Assembly: GCF_032854445.1 (NCBI RefSeq)
Contig: NC_088307.1
Location: 7,702,017 to 7,766,016 of the forward strand
Direction: 5' to 3'
Length of the DNA stretch: 64,000 nt
DNA from: Liolophura sinensis
Taxonomy: Eukaryota > Mollusca > Polyplacophora > Chitonida > Chitonidae
Made by a program: the position numbers and the translations under genes. Under the pieces are notes generated by a model. That model worked only from the letters and a program-made list of their open reading frames with translations. It did not search any database and had not been told where the DNA came from. Below are positions 23,425-38,400 of this stretch, in pieces; position 1 is the first letter of the stretch, and every line of letters starts with the position of its first letter.

Positions 23425-26400
23425 GTAGGGGAATTTTCAGTGTTGACTTCCTGAAAACGCTATACCAGTATTTTATTTGTTATGTCATTTATTTACCAAT
23501 GCATGTGGTGCTTTATGGACAATCCACAACCATCCATATTCCAAGATGAGGTTGCTGGAAGACATTCCCATGAGCTGGAATTGACTTTTCTGATTATAAT
23601 AGATCTACATGTATAAATAATAAGGATATAACAAGCCTATATAGCCTAATTTCCTAATCTTTTACAAATATGCTGTGTATAAAAGCCTTAAACAGTTTTA
23701 CCCATGCTTGAATAATTTTGTACAGTCTGCCTAGTTTCTCTTGAACTGGGTTGAAACCTGTTTAAATATAATTCAGTGAGAGACAGATTAGTTGTTTATT
23801 ATGTACATTATATATTGGCCTGTTTAATGTTAGTCATGTGTAGGCTATATACTTGTACAAAGCAGCAAATTGCAACATAATGGCTGAAAACTTCATGTTC
23901 ACTGAAAGAAGAGTTTTATCATGGTTGTGAAAAAAAATTGAATACGGTATGGTATTAATACCATTGTGCGAGTAGATTTTTTTCTTTGAGAGGATTTTCT
24001 CTATTTTTGTTGCAATAGTTTGATGAGAGGATCAAGGTTGATGATTGGCTCAAAAATGCACTGCAAATTAACCATCCGAAAAATGACATTTTTATCTGCA
24101 TTGAGAGATATTTATTAAAACCTCTCAAACTTTAAGATGTAAGGCAGCAGACCATGGTCGGAGAATCATGCCCTTTGTTCAAACTTTAGATGCTGTTTCA
24201 AATCCAGCCAGATCGCTGTGAGGTAAAGTAAATGCTGGCTTTCTCTACGTCTGAAAGTCTTCTAGCAACCTGCGGAATGGGTCATGGGTTTCCCCCAGGC
24301 TCTGCCTGGTCACCTGCAACCATGAATTTATGTGCGGCTGCTACTGCTTCGGTGGCCTAATGGTTAGAGCATCTGCCTCGAAGTCGGGAGACCCAGACTC
24401 CGGTCGGGTCGGGTCGGGTCGGGTCGGGTCATACCAAAGACTTTAAAAATGATACTTGTTTTACCTTGCTTGGCACTCAGCACTGAGAAATTAGCTAGAA
24501 CAAGGAAGCAGGACTGGTTGGCCACGTGTCAGTAAAATGTGACTCGCTCGGTGGGGTGTTATGTCTGGTGCCATCGGCATGATACTTCTGTGGTGGCAAC
24601 ACTTTGGCGGCATGGACTCAAGAAGACGTGCACAGTATATGTGCACACCCCTAATTACTCCTTGTCATCATATGACTGAAAAATTGTTAACTACAGTGTT
24701 AAACCCCAAGTATTCCTTCATTCACTCATTCATTCATATGTGGCTGTTTGTGCAGTGTTAATACATTCACATCACGTGGCAAAAAGTGGTCAGTAACTTA
24801 CCAAGGGCTGGTTGTTTATATGCCAGGCACCCCCAGTTTCCTCTACCCATCAGCCTGACAACCATGGTACAATTCTGGAGTATGGTCTTTGGCAACAGTC
24901 ACATAATCTGTAAATATGTATTGAAGATCAACCCAGTTGATTCATTCCATGACTAGTATGAGTTAAAATGTGTCTTTAAATATTGGATGAACCCAAATAA
25001 ATGCCAAAGCTACTATACAGTGCATTCTAAAGCAGATCTAAAGCCCAGCATATATTCATTATATGTACATTCAGCCAGATCTTTCAGTCAACAATGATGT
25101 GTGGGAAAGTATATATCAGGTATGAACAGTTCTTGACTATCTACATCTAATTGTGGGTGGACGCATGGGCCATCATGCATCCACCCACAATCCTGGATTT
25201 GGTTGAGGTCAGAATTAAAAAAGGTTGTTGGTTTTAGCCTTTTTGGGTTACCCGAAACAAACAAAGTTTTAGTTTATGTTTAGGCCTGAACTTAGTGACT
25301 CAAGTGTAAGTTTGGACCTGAGTAAATTATCTACGTGGTACATGTAAGTACATGCATGTATATGTATCTGCCATGACATACATCATGCTGGCTTCCTCTC
25401 TGGTCTTAAGTGGGAAGGTTTGCCAGCAACCTGAAGATGGTCGTGGGTTTTCCTTGGAATCTGTCTTGTTTTTTCCTACCATAATTTTGGCCGCCACACT
25501 GTACATCATGATGCTAGTGAAATATTTTTGAATACGGTGTAGAACACCAGTCAAATCAATACGTAGATGTAATTAAATAGTCTTCCACTTGCTTTTGCCT
25601 CAGGTAACCGAGCAGAGGATGACGGCCAAGACAGAAACATCTGTGAATATGTCTATATTTTCTTCTCTCTCCTATGTATGCTTCCACTGCTCCCCTTGAT
25701 CCCAGTTCTAACTCTGAGGGTGAGTCAGCTAATACGATGGCCTACAGAATGTGAATTTCCTAATATTTTGTCTAAAACAGTGCATTTGTAGAGACAACAT
25801 GATGTCATATGATAAAACATTATTTAAATGCTGAGACATTTTTTCAGTAGGATAACCGATGACCTTTCTAAAATCAATAGGAAAAATAAGCAACTTATGT
25901 GAAATTAGCTATGCATGGAAAGTCATTTGGTTTTTGGGTCATTTAGAATATGTAGTTAAAATGTTTGATATTTGGAGCTCTTCACATTTATGACCTTGAC
26001 AAAATGGAGATTATCTAATATGATTGAAATTGTGAAATATATTAGATTTCAATAAATTTGAAATTTTTAAGGGAAATTGACATTTTGGTAGTAGGCCTGT
26101 CCAATCTTTGATCAAAATGGCCTAAGCCAACTGTTTTACTGATCTGGGTCAAGTACATGAAAAATTTTTTAGCTGATTTTGATGCAATAGACTCTCTTCC
26201 CTCTCTTCAAACAATCATTTATGTGTGTAAAATTATGAATATTTCAACGATACATAGTCATTCTAGTGATGACCTTTTGGGACCAATATAAAGCCATCAT
26301 TTTCATTTAGAGCTCTTAAAAAAAAGTGAATGACCAAACACTTTGACCCCTAGCTGTTATTACAATTACATGGGTCAAACTGTTAGGTCATTTACTCATC

Positions 26401-29400
26401 TTTAAGAGCTCAGAATAATATTTATTTACTTATTTATTTGATTGGTGTTTTATGCCGGCGGCCAGCATTATGGTGGGAGGAAAACCGGGCGGAGCCTGGG
26501 GGGAAACCCACGACCATCCGCAGGTTGCTCAGAGACCTTCCCACGTACAGCTGGAGAGGAAGCCAGAATGAGCTGGACTTGAACTCACTGTGACCGCATT
26601 GGTGAGAGGCTCCTAGGTCATTACGCTGAGGCCCCGCCAGAATAAGATTGATGATCTTTATTTTATAGATCAAGTCTAGGTCATCACAAAGATAAATTAC
26701 ACAAGGTGACCATTTATGGGCCATATAATGAAAAAGTCATGATTTCAGACTCATAAGTGATCGTTTGTTGTATTTAAATCACATCCATGTTGTTTGGCAA
26801 TATATGTTGACGTTTTTTTTATGGCATTTAGAATTTCAGTTGGATAACATACCTAACATATAGATCACAACCTCATTTTTTTTCAGTGAGCGAGGTTTTG
26901 GTACAGGTACTAATAGAGTTATCAAGCAAAATATGTTGTACTACCAGAATAAAATTTTAATGTGAGTTTTTAAATTGAAGTAGATTCCTGTAGTTTTGGT
27001 GTATGACAGTCATGTCAAGAATTGAATTCCCCTGAAAAGTAGAGAAGTGCACGTGTAAACACCCAAATAACAGAATTGTCTGATTGTTAACAGACTGTAC
27101 AGGAGTATGAGAGGGCGGTGATTTTCCGTCTAGGGCGTCTGGTTAGTGGAGAAGCCAAAGGGCCAGGTGGGTCATAACTAGATGATGTATGTGACATTTC
27201 ACCACCATCTGGAGCATTGTTAATTTAGTCTAATGTTCTCATGATCATTCATGTACATGAACAATAGAGATGTTGATTGAGTAAGTGTGATACTTTTTAA
27301 TGTTAAAAAAAGATATGTGTCATTTTAAAACAAATCCGTTTTGATATGCCAGTCTCACATATTTATGTGCATGTGTTTATATTATTTTAGGTCATTGCAG
27401 GAACATGTCATTATGAACAATTGATTATCAAACGTATGTGCTGTTTCAGTCTGACAATCTAGTTGGATATTGATTTATACATACACGTACACAATGATAT
27501 TTACTTCAGTTATTTAATTTCTTTCTGCTCTAGATCTGTAATGATTATATGCGCTTGGTTAATTATGTATCTTATGTTTCAAGGTTTGTTTTTTATCATC
27601 CCTTGTATTGATGAGTTCAAACGAGTTGACCTGAGGACACAAACATATGATATCCCACCACAAGAGGTAAGATAAGGTGACATATAATACTTAATGTCTC
27701 AATTATCAGTGTACTTGAATTACATTCTTTTAATCTTAGGGATATTATACAGCATACAACATTGTTCTTAATCTTACGTGGCTGTAAATTCTGACAAATG
27801 ACAATTAAGGTGAATGGCTGTAAATTCTGACTAATAACAGTTAGAGTGAAAGGCTGTAAATTCTGGCAAATAACAATTAGGGTGAATGGCTGTAAATTCT
27901 GACTAATAACAGTTAGAGTGAAAGGCTGTAAATTCTGGCAAATAACAATTAGGGTAAAAGACTGTAAATTCTGGTAAATAACAATAAGGGTGAATTCTGA
28001 CATGAAAATTATGGTGAATGGCTATAAATTCTGACAAGTGACAGGTTGAATGGCTGTAAATTCTGACAAAAATAGCAATTAGGGTGAATAGATGTAAATT
28101 CTGACAAATAGCAGTTAGGGTGAATGGCTGTAAATTCTGACAAATAGTTAGGGTGAATGGCTGTAAATTCTGACGAATCACAGGGCGAATGGCTGTAGTT
28201 TCTGACAAATGACAATTAGGTTATTCACAAGACAGGCAGCATTGTAAGCTTTGAAAGAATTGGAGATACATCACAGAGAATATGTGTGAGAGGGATGGTG
28301 AATCACAAGACCCAAGAGTGACAGTTTATAATGAGAATTAGCGTCTCTTGGAGGTACGTCATAGAGAACATTCGTGACAGGGACGGTGAATCACGAGACC
28401 CAGGTGTGACAGTTTATAATGAGAATTAGTTTCTCTTGGAGGTACGTCATAGAGAACATTCGTGACAGGGACGGTGAATCACAAGACCCAGGTGTGACAG
28501 TTTATAATGAGAATTAGTGTCTCTTGGAGGTACATCATAGAGAACATTCGTGACAGGGACGGTTAATCACAAGACCCAGGTGTGACAGTTTATAATGAGA
28601 ATTAATGTCTCTTGGAGGTACATCATAGAGAACATTCGTGACAGGGACTGTGAATCACAAGACCCAGGTGTGACAGTTTATAATGAGAATTAGTGTCTCT
28701 TGGAGGTACATCATAGAGAACATTCGTGACAGGGACGGTGAATCACAAGACCCAGGTGTGACAGTTTATGATGAGAATTAGTGTCTCTTGGAGGTACATC
28801 ATAGAGAACATTCGTGACAGGGATGGTGAATCACAAGACCCAGGTGTGACAGTTTATGATGAGAATTAGTGTCTCTTGGAGGTACATCATAGAGAACATT
28901 CGTGACAGAGACAGTGAATCATAAGACACTGGTGTGACAGTTTATAATGAGAATTAGTGTCTCTTGGAGGTACATCATAGAGAACATTCGTGACAGGGAT
29001 GGTGAATCACAAGACCCAGGTGTGACAGTTTATAATGAGAATTAGTGTCTCTTGGAGGTACATCATAGAGAACATTCGTGACAGAGACGGTGAATCATAA
29101 GACACTGGTGTGACAGTTTATAATGAGAATTAGTGTCTCTTGGAGGTACATCATAGAGAACATTCGTGACAGGGACTGTGAATCACAAGACCCAGGTGTG
29201 ACAGTTTATAATGAGAATTAGTGTCTCTTGGAGGTACATCATAGAGAACATTCGTGACAGGGACGGTGAATCACAAGACCCAGGTGTGACATTTTATGAG
29301 AATTAGTGTCTCTTGGAGGTACATCATAGAGAACATTTGTGACAGGGACTGTGAATCACGAGACCCAGGTGTGACAGTTTATAATGAGAATTAGTGTCTC

Positions 29401-32400
29401 TTGGAGGTACGTCATAGAGAACATTCGTGACAGGAACGGTGAATCACAAGACCCAGGTGTGACAGTTTATAATGGGAATTAGTGTCTCTTGGAGGTACGT
29501 CATAGAGAGCATTTGTGACAGGGATGGTGAATCACAAGACCCAGGTGTGACAGTTTATAATGAGAATTAGTGTCTCTTGGAGGTACATCATAGAGAACAT
29601 TCGTGACAGGGACGGTGAATCACAAGACCCAGGTGTGACAGTTTATGAGAATTAATGTCTCTTGGAGGTACATCATAGAGAACATTCGTGACAGGGACTG
29701 TGAATCACGAGACCCAGGTGTGACAGTTTATAATGAGAATTAGTGTCTCTTGGAGGTACATCATAGAGAACATTCGTGACAGGGACGGTGAATCACAAGA
29801 CCCAGGTGTGACAATTTATGATGAGAATTAGTGTCTCTTGGAGGTACATCATAGAGAACATTTGTGACAGAGACGGTGAATCATAAGACACTGGTGTGAC
29901 AGTTTATAATGAGAATAAGTGTCTCTTGGAGGTACGTCATAGAGAACATTCGTGACAGGGATGGCGAATCACAAGACCGAGGTGTGACAGTTTATAATGA
30001 GAATTAATGTCTCTTGGAGGTACGTCATAGAGAACATTCGTGACAGAGACGGAGAATCATAAGACCCAGGTGTGACAGTTTATGATGAGAATTAGTGTCT
30101 CTTGGAGGTACATCATAGAGAACATTCGTGACAGGGATGGTGAATCACAAGACCCAGGTGTGACAGTTTATGATGAGAATTAGTGTCTCTTGGAGGTACA
30201 TCATAGAGAACATTTGTGACAGAGACGGTGAATCATAAGACACTGGTGTGACAGTTTATAATGAGAATTAGTGTCTCTTGGAGGTACATCATAGAGAACA
30301 TTCGTGACAGGGACGGTGAATCACAAGACCCAGGTGTGACAGTTCATGATGAGAATTAGTGTCTCTTGGCGGTACATGCTAGAGAACATTCAAGACAGGG
30401 ACGGTGAATCACGAGACCCGGGTGTGACAGTTTATGAGAATTAATGTCTCTTGGAGGTACATCATAGAGAACATTTGTGACAGGGACTGTGAATCACGAG
30501 ACCCAGGTGTGACAGTTTATAATGAGAATTAGTGTCTCTTGGAGGTACATCATAGAGAACATTCGTGACAGGGATGGTGAATCACAAGACCCAGGTGTGA
30601 CAGTTTATAATGAGAATTAATGTCTCTTGGAGGTACATCATAGAGAACATTCGTGACAGGGACGGTGAATCACAAGACCCAGGTGTGACAGTTTATGATG
30701 AGAATTAGTGTCTCTTGGAGGTACGTTACAGAGAACATTCGTGACAGGGACGGTGAATCACAAGACCCAGGTGTGACAGTTTATAATGAGAATTAATGTC
30801 TCTTGGAGGTACGTCATAGAGAACATTCGTGACAGGGACGGTGAATCACAAGACCCAGGTATGATAGTTTATAATGAGAATTAGTGTCTCTTGGAGGTAC
30901 ATCATAGAGAACATTCATGACAGGGATGGTGAATCACAAGACCCAGGTGTGACAGTTTATTATGAGAATTAGTGTCTCTTGGAGGTACATCATAGAGAAC
31001 ATTCGTAACAGGGACGGTGAATCACGAGACCCAGGTGTGACAGTTTATAATGAGAATTAGTGTCTCTTGGAGGTACATCATAGAGAACATTCGTGACAGG
31101 GACGGTGAATCACAAGACCCAGGTGTGACAGTTTTAATGAGAATTAGTGTCGCTTGGAGGTACATCATAGAGAACATTCGTGACGGACGGTGAATCACGA
31201 GACCCAGGTGTGACAGTTTATAATGAGAATTAATGTCTCTTGGAGGTACATCATAGAGAACATTCGTGACAGGGACGGTGAATTACGAGACCCAGGTGTG
31301 ACAGTTTATAATGAGAATTAGTGTCTCTTGGAGGTACATCATAGAGAACATTCGTGACAGTGACGGTGAATCATGAGACCCAGGTGTGACAGTTTATGAT
31401 GAGAATTAATGTCTCTTGGAGGTACATCATAGAGAACATTCGTGACAGGGATGGTGAATCACAAGACCCAGGTGTGACAGTTTATAATGAGAATTAGTGT
31501 CTCTTGGAGGTACATCATAGAGAACATTCGTGACAGGGATGGTGAATCATGAGACCCAGGTGTGACAGTTTATAATGAGAATTAATGTCTCTTGGAGGTA
31601 CATCATAGAGAACATTTGTGACAGGGACTGTGAATCACGAGACCCAGGTGTGACAGTTTATAATGAGGATTAGTGTCTCTTGGAGGTACATCATAGAGAA
31701 CATTGGTGACAGGGACTGTGAATCACGAGACCCAGGTGTGACAGTTTATAATGAGAATTAATGTCTCTTGGAGGTACATCATAGAGAACATTCGTGACAG
31801 AGACGGTGAATCATAAGACACTAGTGTGACAGTTTACAATGAGAATTAGTGTCTCTTGGAGGTACATCATAGAGAACATTCGTGACAGGGACGGTGAATC
31901 ACGAGACCCAGGTGTGACAGTTTATAATGAGAATTAGTGTCTTTTGGAGGTACATCATAGAGAACATTCGTGACAGAGACGGTGAATCATAAGACACTGG
32001 TGTGACAGTTTATGATGAGAATTAGTATCTCATGGAAGTACATCATAGAGAACATTTGTGACAGAGACGGTGAATCATAAGACACAGGGGTGAAAGTTCA
32101 TTTTAAGAAATAGTGTCGCTTACAGGTATATCACAGAGAAAATGTAGTGCAGGGTTGATGAATCATCAGACACATGTGTGACAGTTTGATAAGAAAGTGT
32201 CGCTTAGAGGTATATCACAGGGAATATGTGACAGGGATATTGAATTAACCAACACAGGTGTGACAGTTTATTATAAGAATTAGTGTCTCTTAGAGGTACA
32301 TCGTAGAGAACATGTGTGACAGGGACGGTCAGTCATAAAACACAGGTGTGACAATTTATTATAAGAAACAGTATCTCTTAGAGGTACATCACAGAGAACA

Positions 32401-35400
32401 TGTGTGACAGGGACGGTGAATCATAAGACAATGGTGTGACATTTTGATAAGAAAGAGTGTCTCTTAGGGGTATATCACAGAGAACGTGTGACGCGGATAA
32501 TGAATCATAAGACACAAGTGTAACAGTTGAATACGAAATAGCGTCTCTTAGAGGTATATCACAGAGAATGTGTGACACGGATAATGAATCATAAGACCCA
32601 AGTGTAACAGTTGAATACGAAATAGCGTCCCTTAGAGGTATATCACAGAGAATGTGTGACGCGGATAATGAATCATAAGACACAAGTGTGACAGTTGAAT
32701 AAGAAATAGCATCTCTTAGAGGTATATCACAGAGAATGTGTGACGCGGATAATGAATCTTAAGACACAAGTGTGACGGTTGAATATGAAATAGCGTCTCT
32801 TAGAGGTATATCACAGAGAATGTGTGATACAGATAATGAATCATAAGACACAAGTGTGACAGTTGAATAAGAAATAGCGTCTCTTAGAGGTATATCACAG
32901 AGAACGTGTGACGCAGATAATGAATCATAAGACCCAAGTGTGACAGTTGAATACGAAATAGCGTCTCTTAGAGGTATATCACAGAGAATGTGTGATACAG
33001 ATAATGAATCATAAGACCCAAGTGTAACAGTTAAATAAGAAATAGCGTCTCTTAGAGGTATATCACAGAGAATGTGTGACACGGATAATGAATCATAAGA
33101 CCCAAGTGTGACAGTTGAATAAGAAATAGCTTCTCTTAGAGGTATATCACAGAGAATGTGTGACACGGATAATGAATCATAAGACCCAAGTGTGACAGTT
33201 GAATATGAAATAGCGTCTCTTAGAGGTATATCACAGAGAATGTGTGATACAGATAATGAATCATAAGACCCAAGTGTAACAGTTGAATAAGAAATAGCGT
33301 CTCTTAGAGGTATATCACAGAGAATGTGTGACACGGATAATGAATCATAAGACCCAAGTGTGACAGTTGAATAAGAAATAGCTTCTCTTAGAGGTATATC
33401 ACAGAGAATGTGTGACACGGATAATGAATCATAAGACCCAAGTGTGACAGTTGAATATGAAATAGCGTCTCTTAGAGGTATATCACAGAGAATGTGTGAT
33501 ACAGATAATGAATCATAAGACCCAAGTGTAACAGTTGAATACGAAATAGCGTCTCTTAGAGGTATATCACAGAGAATGTGTGACACGGATAATGAATCAT
33601 AAGACCCAAGTGTAACAGTTGAATACGAAATAGCATCTATTAGAGGTATATCACAGAGAATGTGTGACGCGGATAATGAATCATAAGACCCAAGTGTGAC
33701 AGTTGAATACGAAATAGCGTCTCTTAGAGGTATATCACAGAGAATGTGTGATACAGATAATGAATCATAAGACCCAAGTGTAACAGTTGAATATGAAATA
33801 GCATCTCTTAGAGGTATATCACAGAGAATGTGTGACACGGATAATGAATCATAAGACCCAAGTGTGACAGTTGAATACGAAATAGCGTCTCTTAGAGGTA
33901 TATCACAGAGAATGTGTGATACAGATAATGAATCATAAGACCCAAGTGTGACAGTTGAATACGAAATAGCGTCTCTTAGAGGTATATCACAGAGAATGTG
34001 TGATACAGATAATGAATCATAAGACCCAAGTGTAACAGTTGAATACGAAATAGCGTCTCTTAGAGGTATATCACAGAGAATGTGTGACACAGATAATGAA
34101 TCATAAGACCCAAATGTGACAGTTGAATACGAAATAGCATCTCTTAGAGGTATATCACAGAGAATGTGTGACACGGATAATGAATCATAAGACCCAAGTG
34201 TGACAGTTGAATATGAAATAGCATCTCTGAGAGGTATATCACAGAGAATGTGTGACACGGATAATGAATCATAAGACACAAGTGTGACAGTTGAATAAGA
34301 AATAGCGTCTCTGAGAGGTATATCACAGAGAACGTGTGATGCGGATAATGAAGCATAAGACCCAAGTGTGACAGTTGAATACGAAATAGCGTCTCTTAGA
34401 GGTATATCACAGAGAATGTGTGATACAGATAATGAATCATAGGACCCAAGTGTGACAGTTGAATACGAAATAGCGTCTCTTAGAGGTATATCACAGAGAA
34501 TGTGTGATACAGATAATGAATCATAAGACCCAAGTGTAACAGTTGAATACGAAATAGCATCTCTTAGAGGTATATCACAGAGAATGTGTGACACGGATAA
34601 TGAATCATAAGACCCAAGTGTGACAGTTGAATATGAAATAGCGTCTCTGAGAGGTATATCACAGAGAATGTGTGATACAGATAATGAATCATAAGACCCA
34701 TGTGTGACAGTTGAATAAGAAATAGTGTCTCTTAGTATATCACCATGTGCTTGCATCTGAAGAGCATGTGCTGTAAGTCATCAATCAAACCTGCATTCAA
34801 GAGATAATGTGGTGTATTTTGCATATAGATTTTGACAAAGGACTCGGTGACTGTAGCAGTGGATGCTGTGGTGTACTACAGGATACAGAATGCCATTTCG
34901 TCCCTGACAAATGTTGAGAATGTTCACTTGTCAACAGGGCTTTTAGCTCAGAGCACACTTAGGAACACGCTGGGGACGAAAAGTCTGGCAGAGATTTTGT
35001 CACAAAGAGATGAGATCAGTGACGCCATGCAGGTAAACATGCCATTGCTGATACAGGTAAATAACCTCAAATTTGGCTTGTGAGAAAGTCGCACGTTTTG
35101 CAAGATTTAATTTGTGGAGATTTTACTGATCTCAGAAAAGTGCATTGAGATTTGATAAGTAGTATGATTTTCTACTGGTCAAATGTTTCAGCACCAAAAA
35201 GTCAACAGTTTTATCTCTGCACTTTGTTGGGCAGAATTTCAATATACAGTTTATTGCATTGATTTGAAACAATAGTGATTAATCATGACATGGCTTGGCC
35301 ATAATGGCATTTCTTACGGATCAGGTTTGAGTATCAGGTTGTTTCATCCATTTTCATCAATATCGTTGCGTTTTTTGTTGTTTTGTACTCAGTTTTCGAA

Positions 35401-38400
35401 ACTGTTTCAAAACAGTTCATCATATTACAGATGGTTATACCACTGGGCTTCTGTTCATTGATCTCTTACATTTACAGTGGTGCTATTCCGACTAACTTCT
35501 TGAACATCCATTGATGATAAATTGCTATTCGTTATACTGCCTCATTGCCACCTTATTGTGCACATCTGATAACTTGCTTATGTTTATAGGCATCTTTGGA
35601 TCAGGCCACTGACCCATGGGGAGTGAAGGTGGAGAGAGTTGAACTGTGAGTGTTTGGTGGTGTTTTCATATATCTTCTTTCAGTAAAGTGAAAGACAGCA
35701 CACCTGACTAATGTTTATGTCCATCGAAAGACCATTCAAAGTATCTTACACCGGCATTAAATATGTTTTAGATTTTTTCAACTTGGTAAAAGTTTGGTGA
35801 AACTTCGTCTTGACACAGCTTAAGCACCTCTCCATTATCGAGGGCAAGGTGACGTCACGCTTACTCTAGCTGTCTAACGTCGAAGTTATTTTCCGTATTA
35901 TAGCTAAAGCAGTAGCCTGTGGCCAATAAAACTTGTGAACTTACGCGATGAAGGTTCAAGTTATAAATAGATTTCTCGGAAATTGAACCTGCTGGAAGGA
36001 TATTTCTTCCACTACTTGAACTGTTGATACAGTAAGCCTGCTATATCATTTACAGTTTAAGTAGCCTGCAGATGCACGGCCGGGGTATTCGGGGTTCAGG
36101 TTGTAGCCTTGGGAGGGGTTATGCTCGTGATTTTGACCTCTGTTAAATGTTTACAAAATTATGATAGGATTGTTGTACAACTAGCTTCATGCTCAATTCT
36201 GAAACAAATAGAAATAAATCTAGGCATTCTCTGAATTTTACGCTTCAGCTTTGTGGCAGTGGCTTCTATTTATTTATTTATTTGATTGGTGTTTTACTCC
36301 ATACTCAAGAGTATTTCACTTATATGACGGCGGCCAGCATTATGGTGGGAGGAAACAGGGCAGAGCCCAGAGGAAACCCATGACCATCCGGAGGTTGCTG
36401 ACAGACCTTCCCACATACAACCGGAGAGGAAGCCAGCATGAGCTGGACTTGAACTCACAGAGATCGCATTGGTGAGAGACTTCTGGGTCATTACACTACA
36501 CTAGCGTGCTAACCAACTGAGCCATGGAGGCTTCTCAGTGGATTCTAAGATGAGAGCAGAGATGACCTAGTCATCATGGACGTCAGAGAAAGCACTTCTG
36601 CTTGAACACGGCATGTCAATAATTTTACAGCATTAAAAAAAATCATCTCTTGCATGCAAGAAAGAGAAAGGATTCTAATAAACTTAGAGAAACACATTAA
36701 ACCATAAAATTTAATTAATTTTAAGCATTGTCTAGAGAGATGCCTTTTTCTCATACCCATCAACCTTTGGCATCCCTGATGAATTTTTCACTGACTGATA
36801 TTTTTTATCTAGAAACTGCTGACTAAACGGTAAAATGAACCACAAAAAATGTGTTAGTAAAATTTGAACATCGTGTCTAAGAAGGCCTAGGGTCTGCTGG
36901 GGCCGAGATGGTATGCTAGTCTGTCTGACATGATTTGTGATACTATCATTGAATGTTACATGGCTTGTAAACTAATTTTATGTGGTGCCTAAATGACACA
37001 GACCCACAACACTGTGGGACATGGCCCCGGCTATGTGTAACTAATCTGTTGTAAACGATCTCAAAATGATGTCTTATGCATTAGTTATGTGTTATCAGAT
37101 GTCACTTCATGGAGTGAATGGGTAAAGGCTTTGTCACAGCTTAGGCTGCAAAATAACGTGTTTGATTGGATAAAATTCTCAGGATATTTGCCTTGAATCA
37201 CACCAGCCATTTGTACAGTACTGAAATTTTGTTGTACATGTTATTCAGGGAAATCTCATTAAAATAATAAAGTATGATGCTTTGCAGAAAGCTTGAGAAT
37301 CCTGCTTTCAGTTGAAATATGTTTTGCAGTCTCATCCTTTAAGTTAATCTTTCAGTGTTCAGTATGAAACTTCATGCAGTCGACTTAATTTACATTTCTA
37401 TTCAAGGATGTTTGAGCTTATTCTGGCTCGGGACTAGGCCATAAAATCATGGATAAATTAAACCTCATGATTAGGATGAGTTTTGTTGTACTAAACTAAT
37501 GGTACCATTTGATAAATTCATACAAATAGTATTTATGTGTGTTGGAAGCCTTTTTAAAACTTTACTTCACATTGAATATCGGTGGGCCTTTGCAATAAAA
37601 ACTGCACTAAGTTGTTTAAAGTGGATGTCCATGTCATTGACAGTAAAGATGTGCGCCTGCCTGTGCAGTTACAGAGAGCTATGGCTGCAGAAGCGGAAGC
37701 TGACAAAGAGGCCAAAGCCAAGGTAAGAGAGATAACTCAAAGATTTATTTATTTATTTATTTGATTGGTGTTTTACGCCGTACTCAAGAATATTTCACTT
37801 ATACGATGGCAGCCAGCATTATGGAGGGTGGAAACCAGGCACAACCATCCGCAGGTTGCTGACAGGCTTTCCCATGTACGGCCGGAGAGGAAGCCAGCAT
37901 GAGCTGGACTTGAACTCAGAGTGACCGCATTGGTGAGAGACTCCTGGGTCATCACAAACTCTCAAGGAGAGTAAGAGATTAATTTTCACACAAAGAAATC
38001 AAGGCTAAGGCAAGAGAAGTGATTCTCAAACAAACAGGTCCAGGCTAAAGTAAAAAAGTAAAGAGACAAAAATGCCAAAGCTAGGGTGCAGTGATCTCTC
38101 ATACAAAGGGGTCAACACAAAGGTGAGAGAGAACTCTCAGTCAGAGAGGTCAAGACTGAAATAAGAGAGATAACTTTCAAAGAGGTTACACGAAGAGAGA
38201 TCTCTCTCAGGTTTAGGTAAGGGAGAGAACTCTCAGACAATGTGACCAAGACCTATGCTAGAAAGAGAACTCTCAGACAAAGAGCTAGGCCAAGGCTGAA
38301 GTACATGTATTGGGAGGGTAAATTTAATGCTAAACTTTTTCTGGGTGTTAATTTTACCTACTGTTTCTCACTGCTTCTTGAAATCCTTGAAAGCACATGT

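Noticed and set aside
24343-24410. Possible tRNA gene
   Set aside because: A- and B-box-like blocks are present, but no paired acceptor stem is visible and the sequence continues into a SINE-2 body.
24396-24430. Telomere-like (GGGTC)n run
   Set aside because: Short pentamer expansion inside a SINE, not a TTAGGG-type telomeric array.
28250-32095. CRISPR-like repeat array
   Set aside because: Units are contiguous without unique spacers, in an intron of an animal gene; it is a satellite.
32759-34756. 665-codon open frame on the minus strand with a 28-residue repeat
   Set aside because: It lies wholly within the 84-bp satellite (84 = 28 codons) in an intron of gene C. There is no sign of a promoter, of unique coding sequence or of splice sites.
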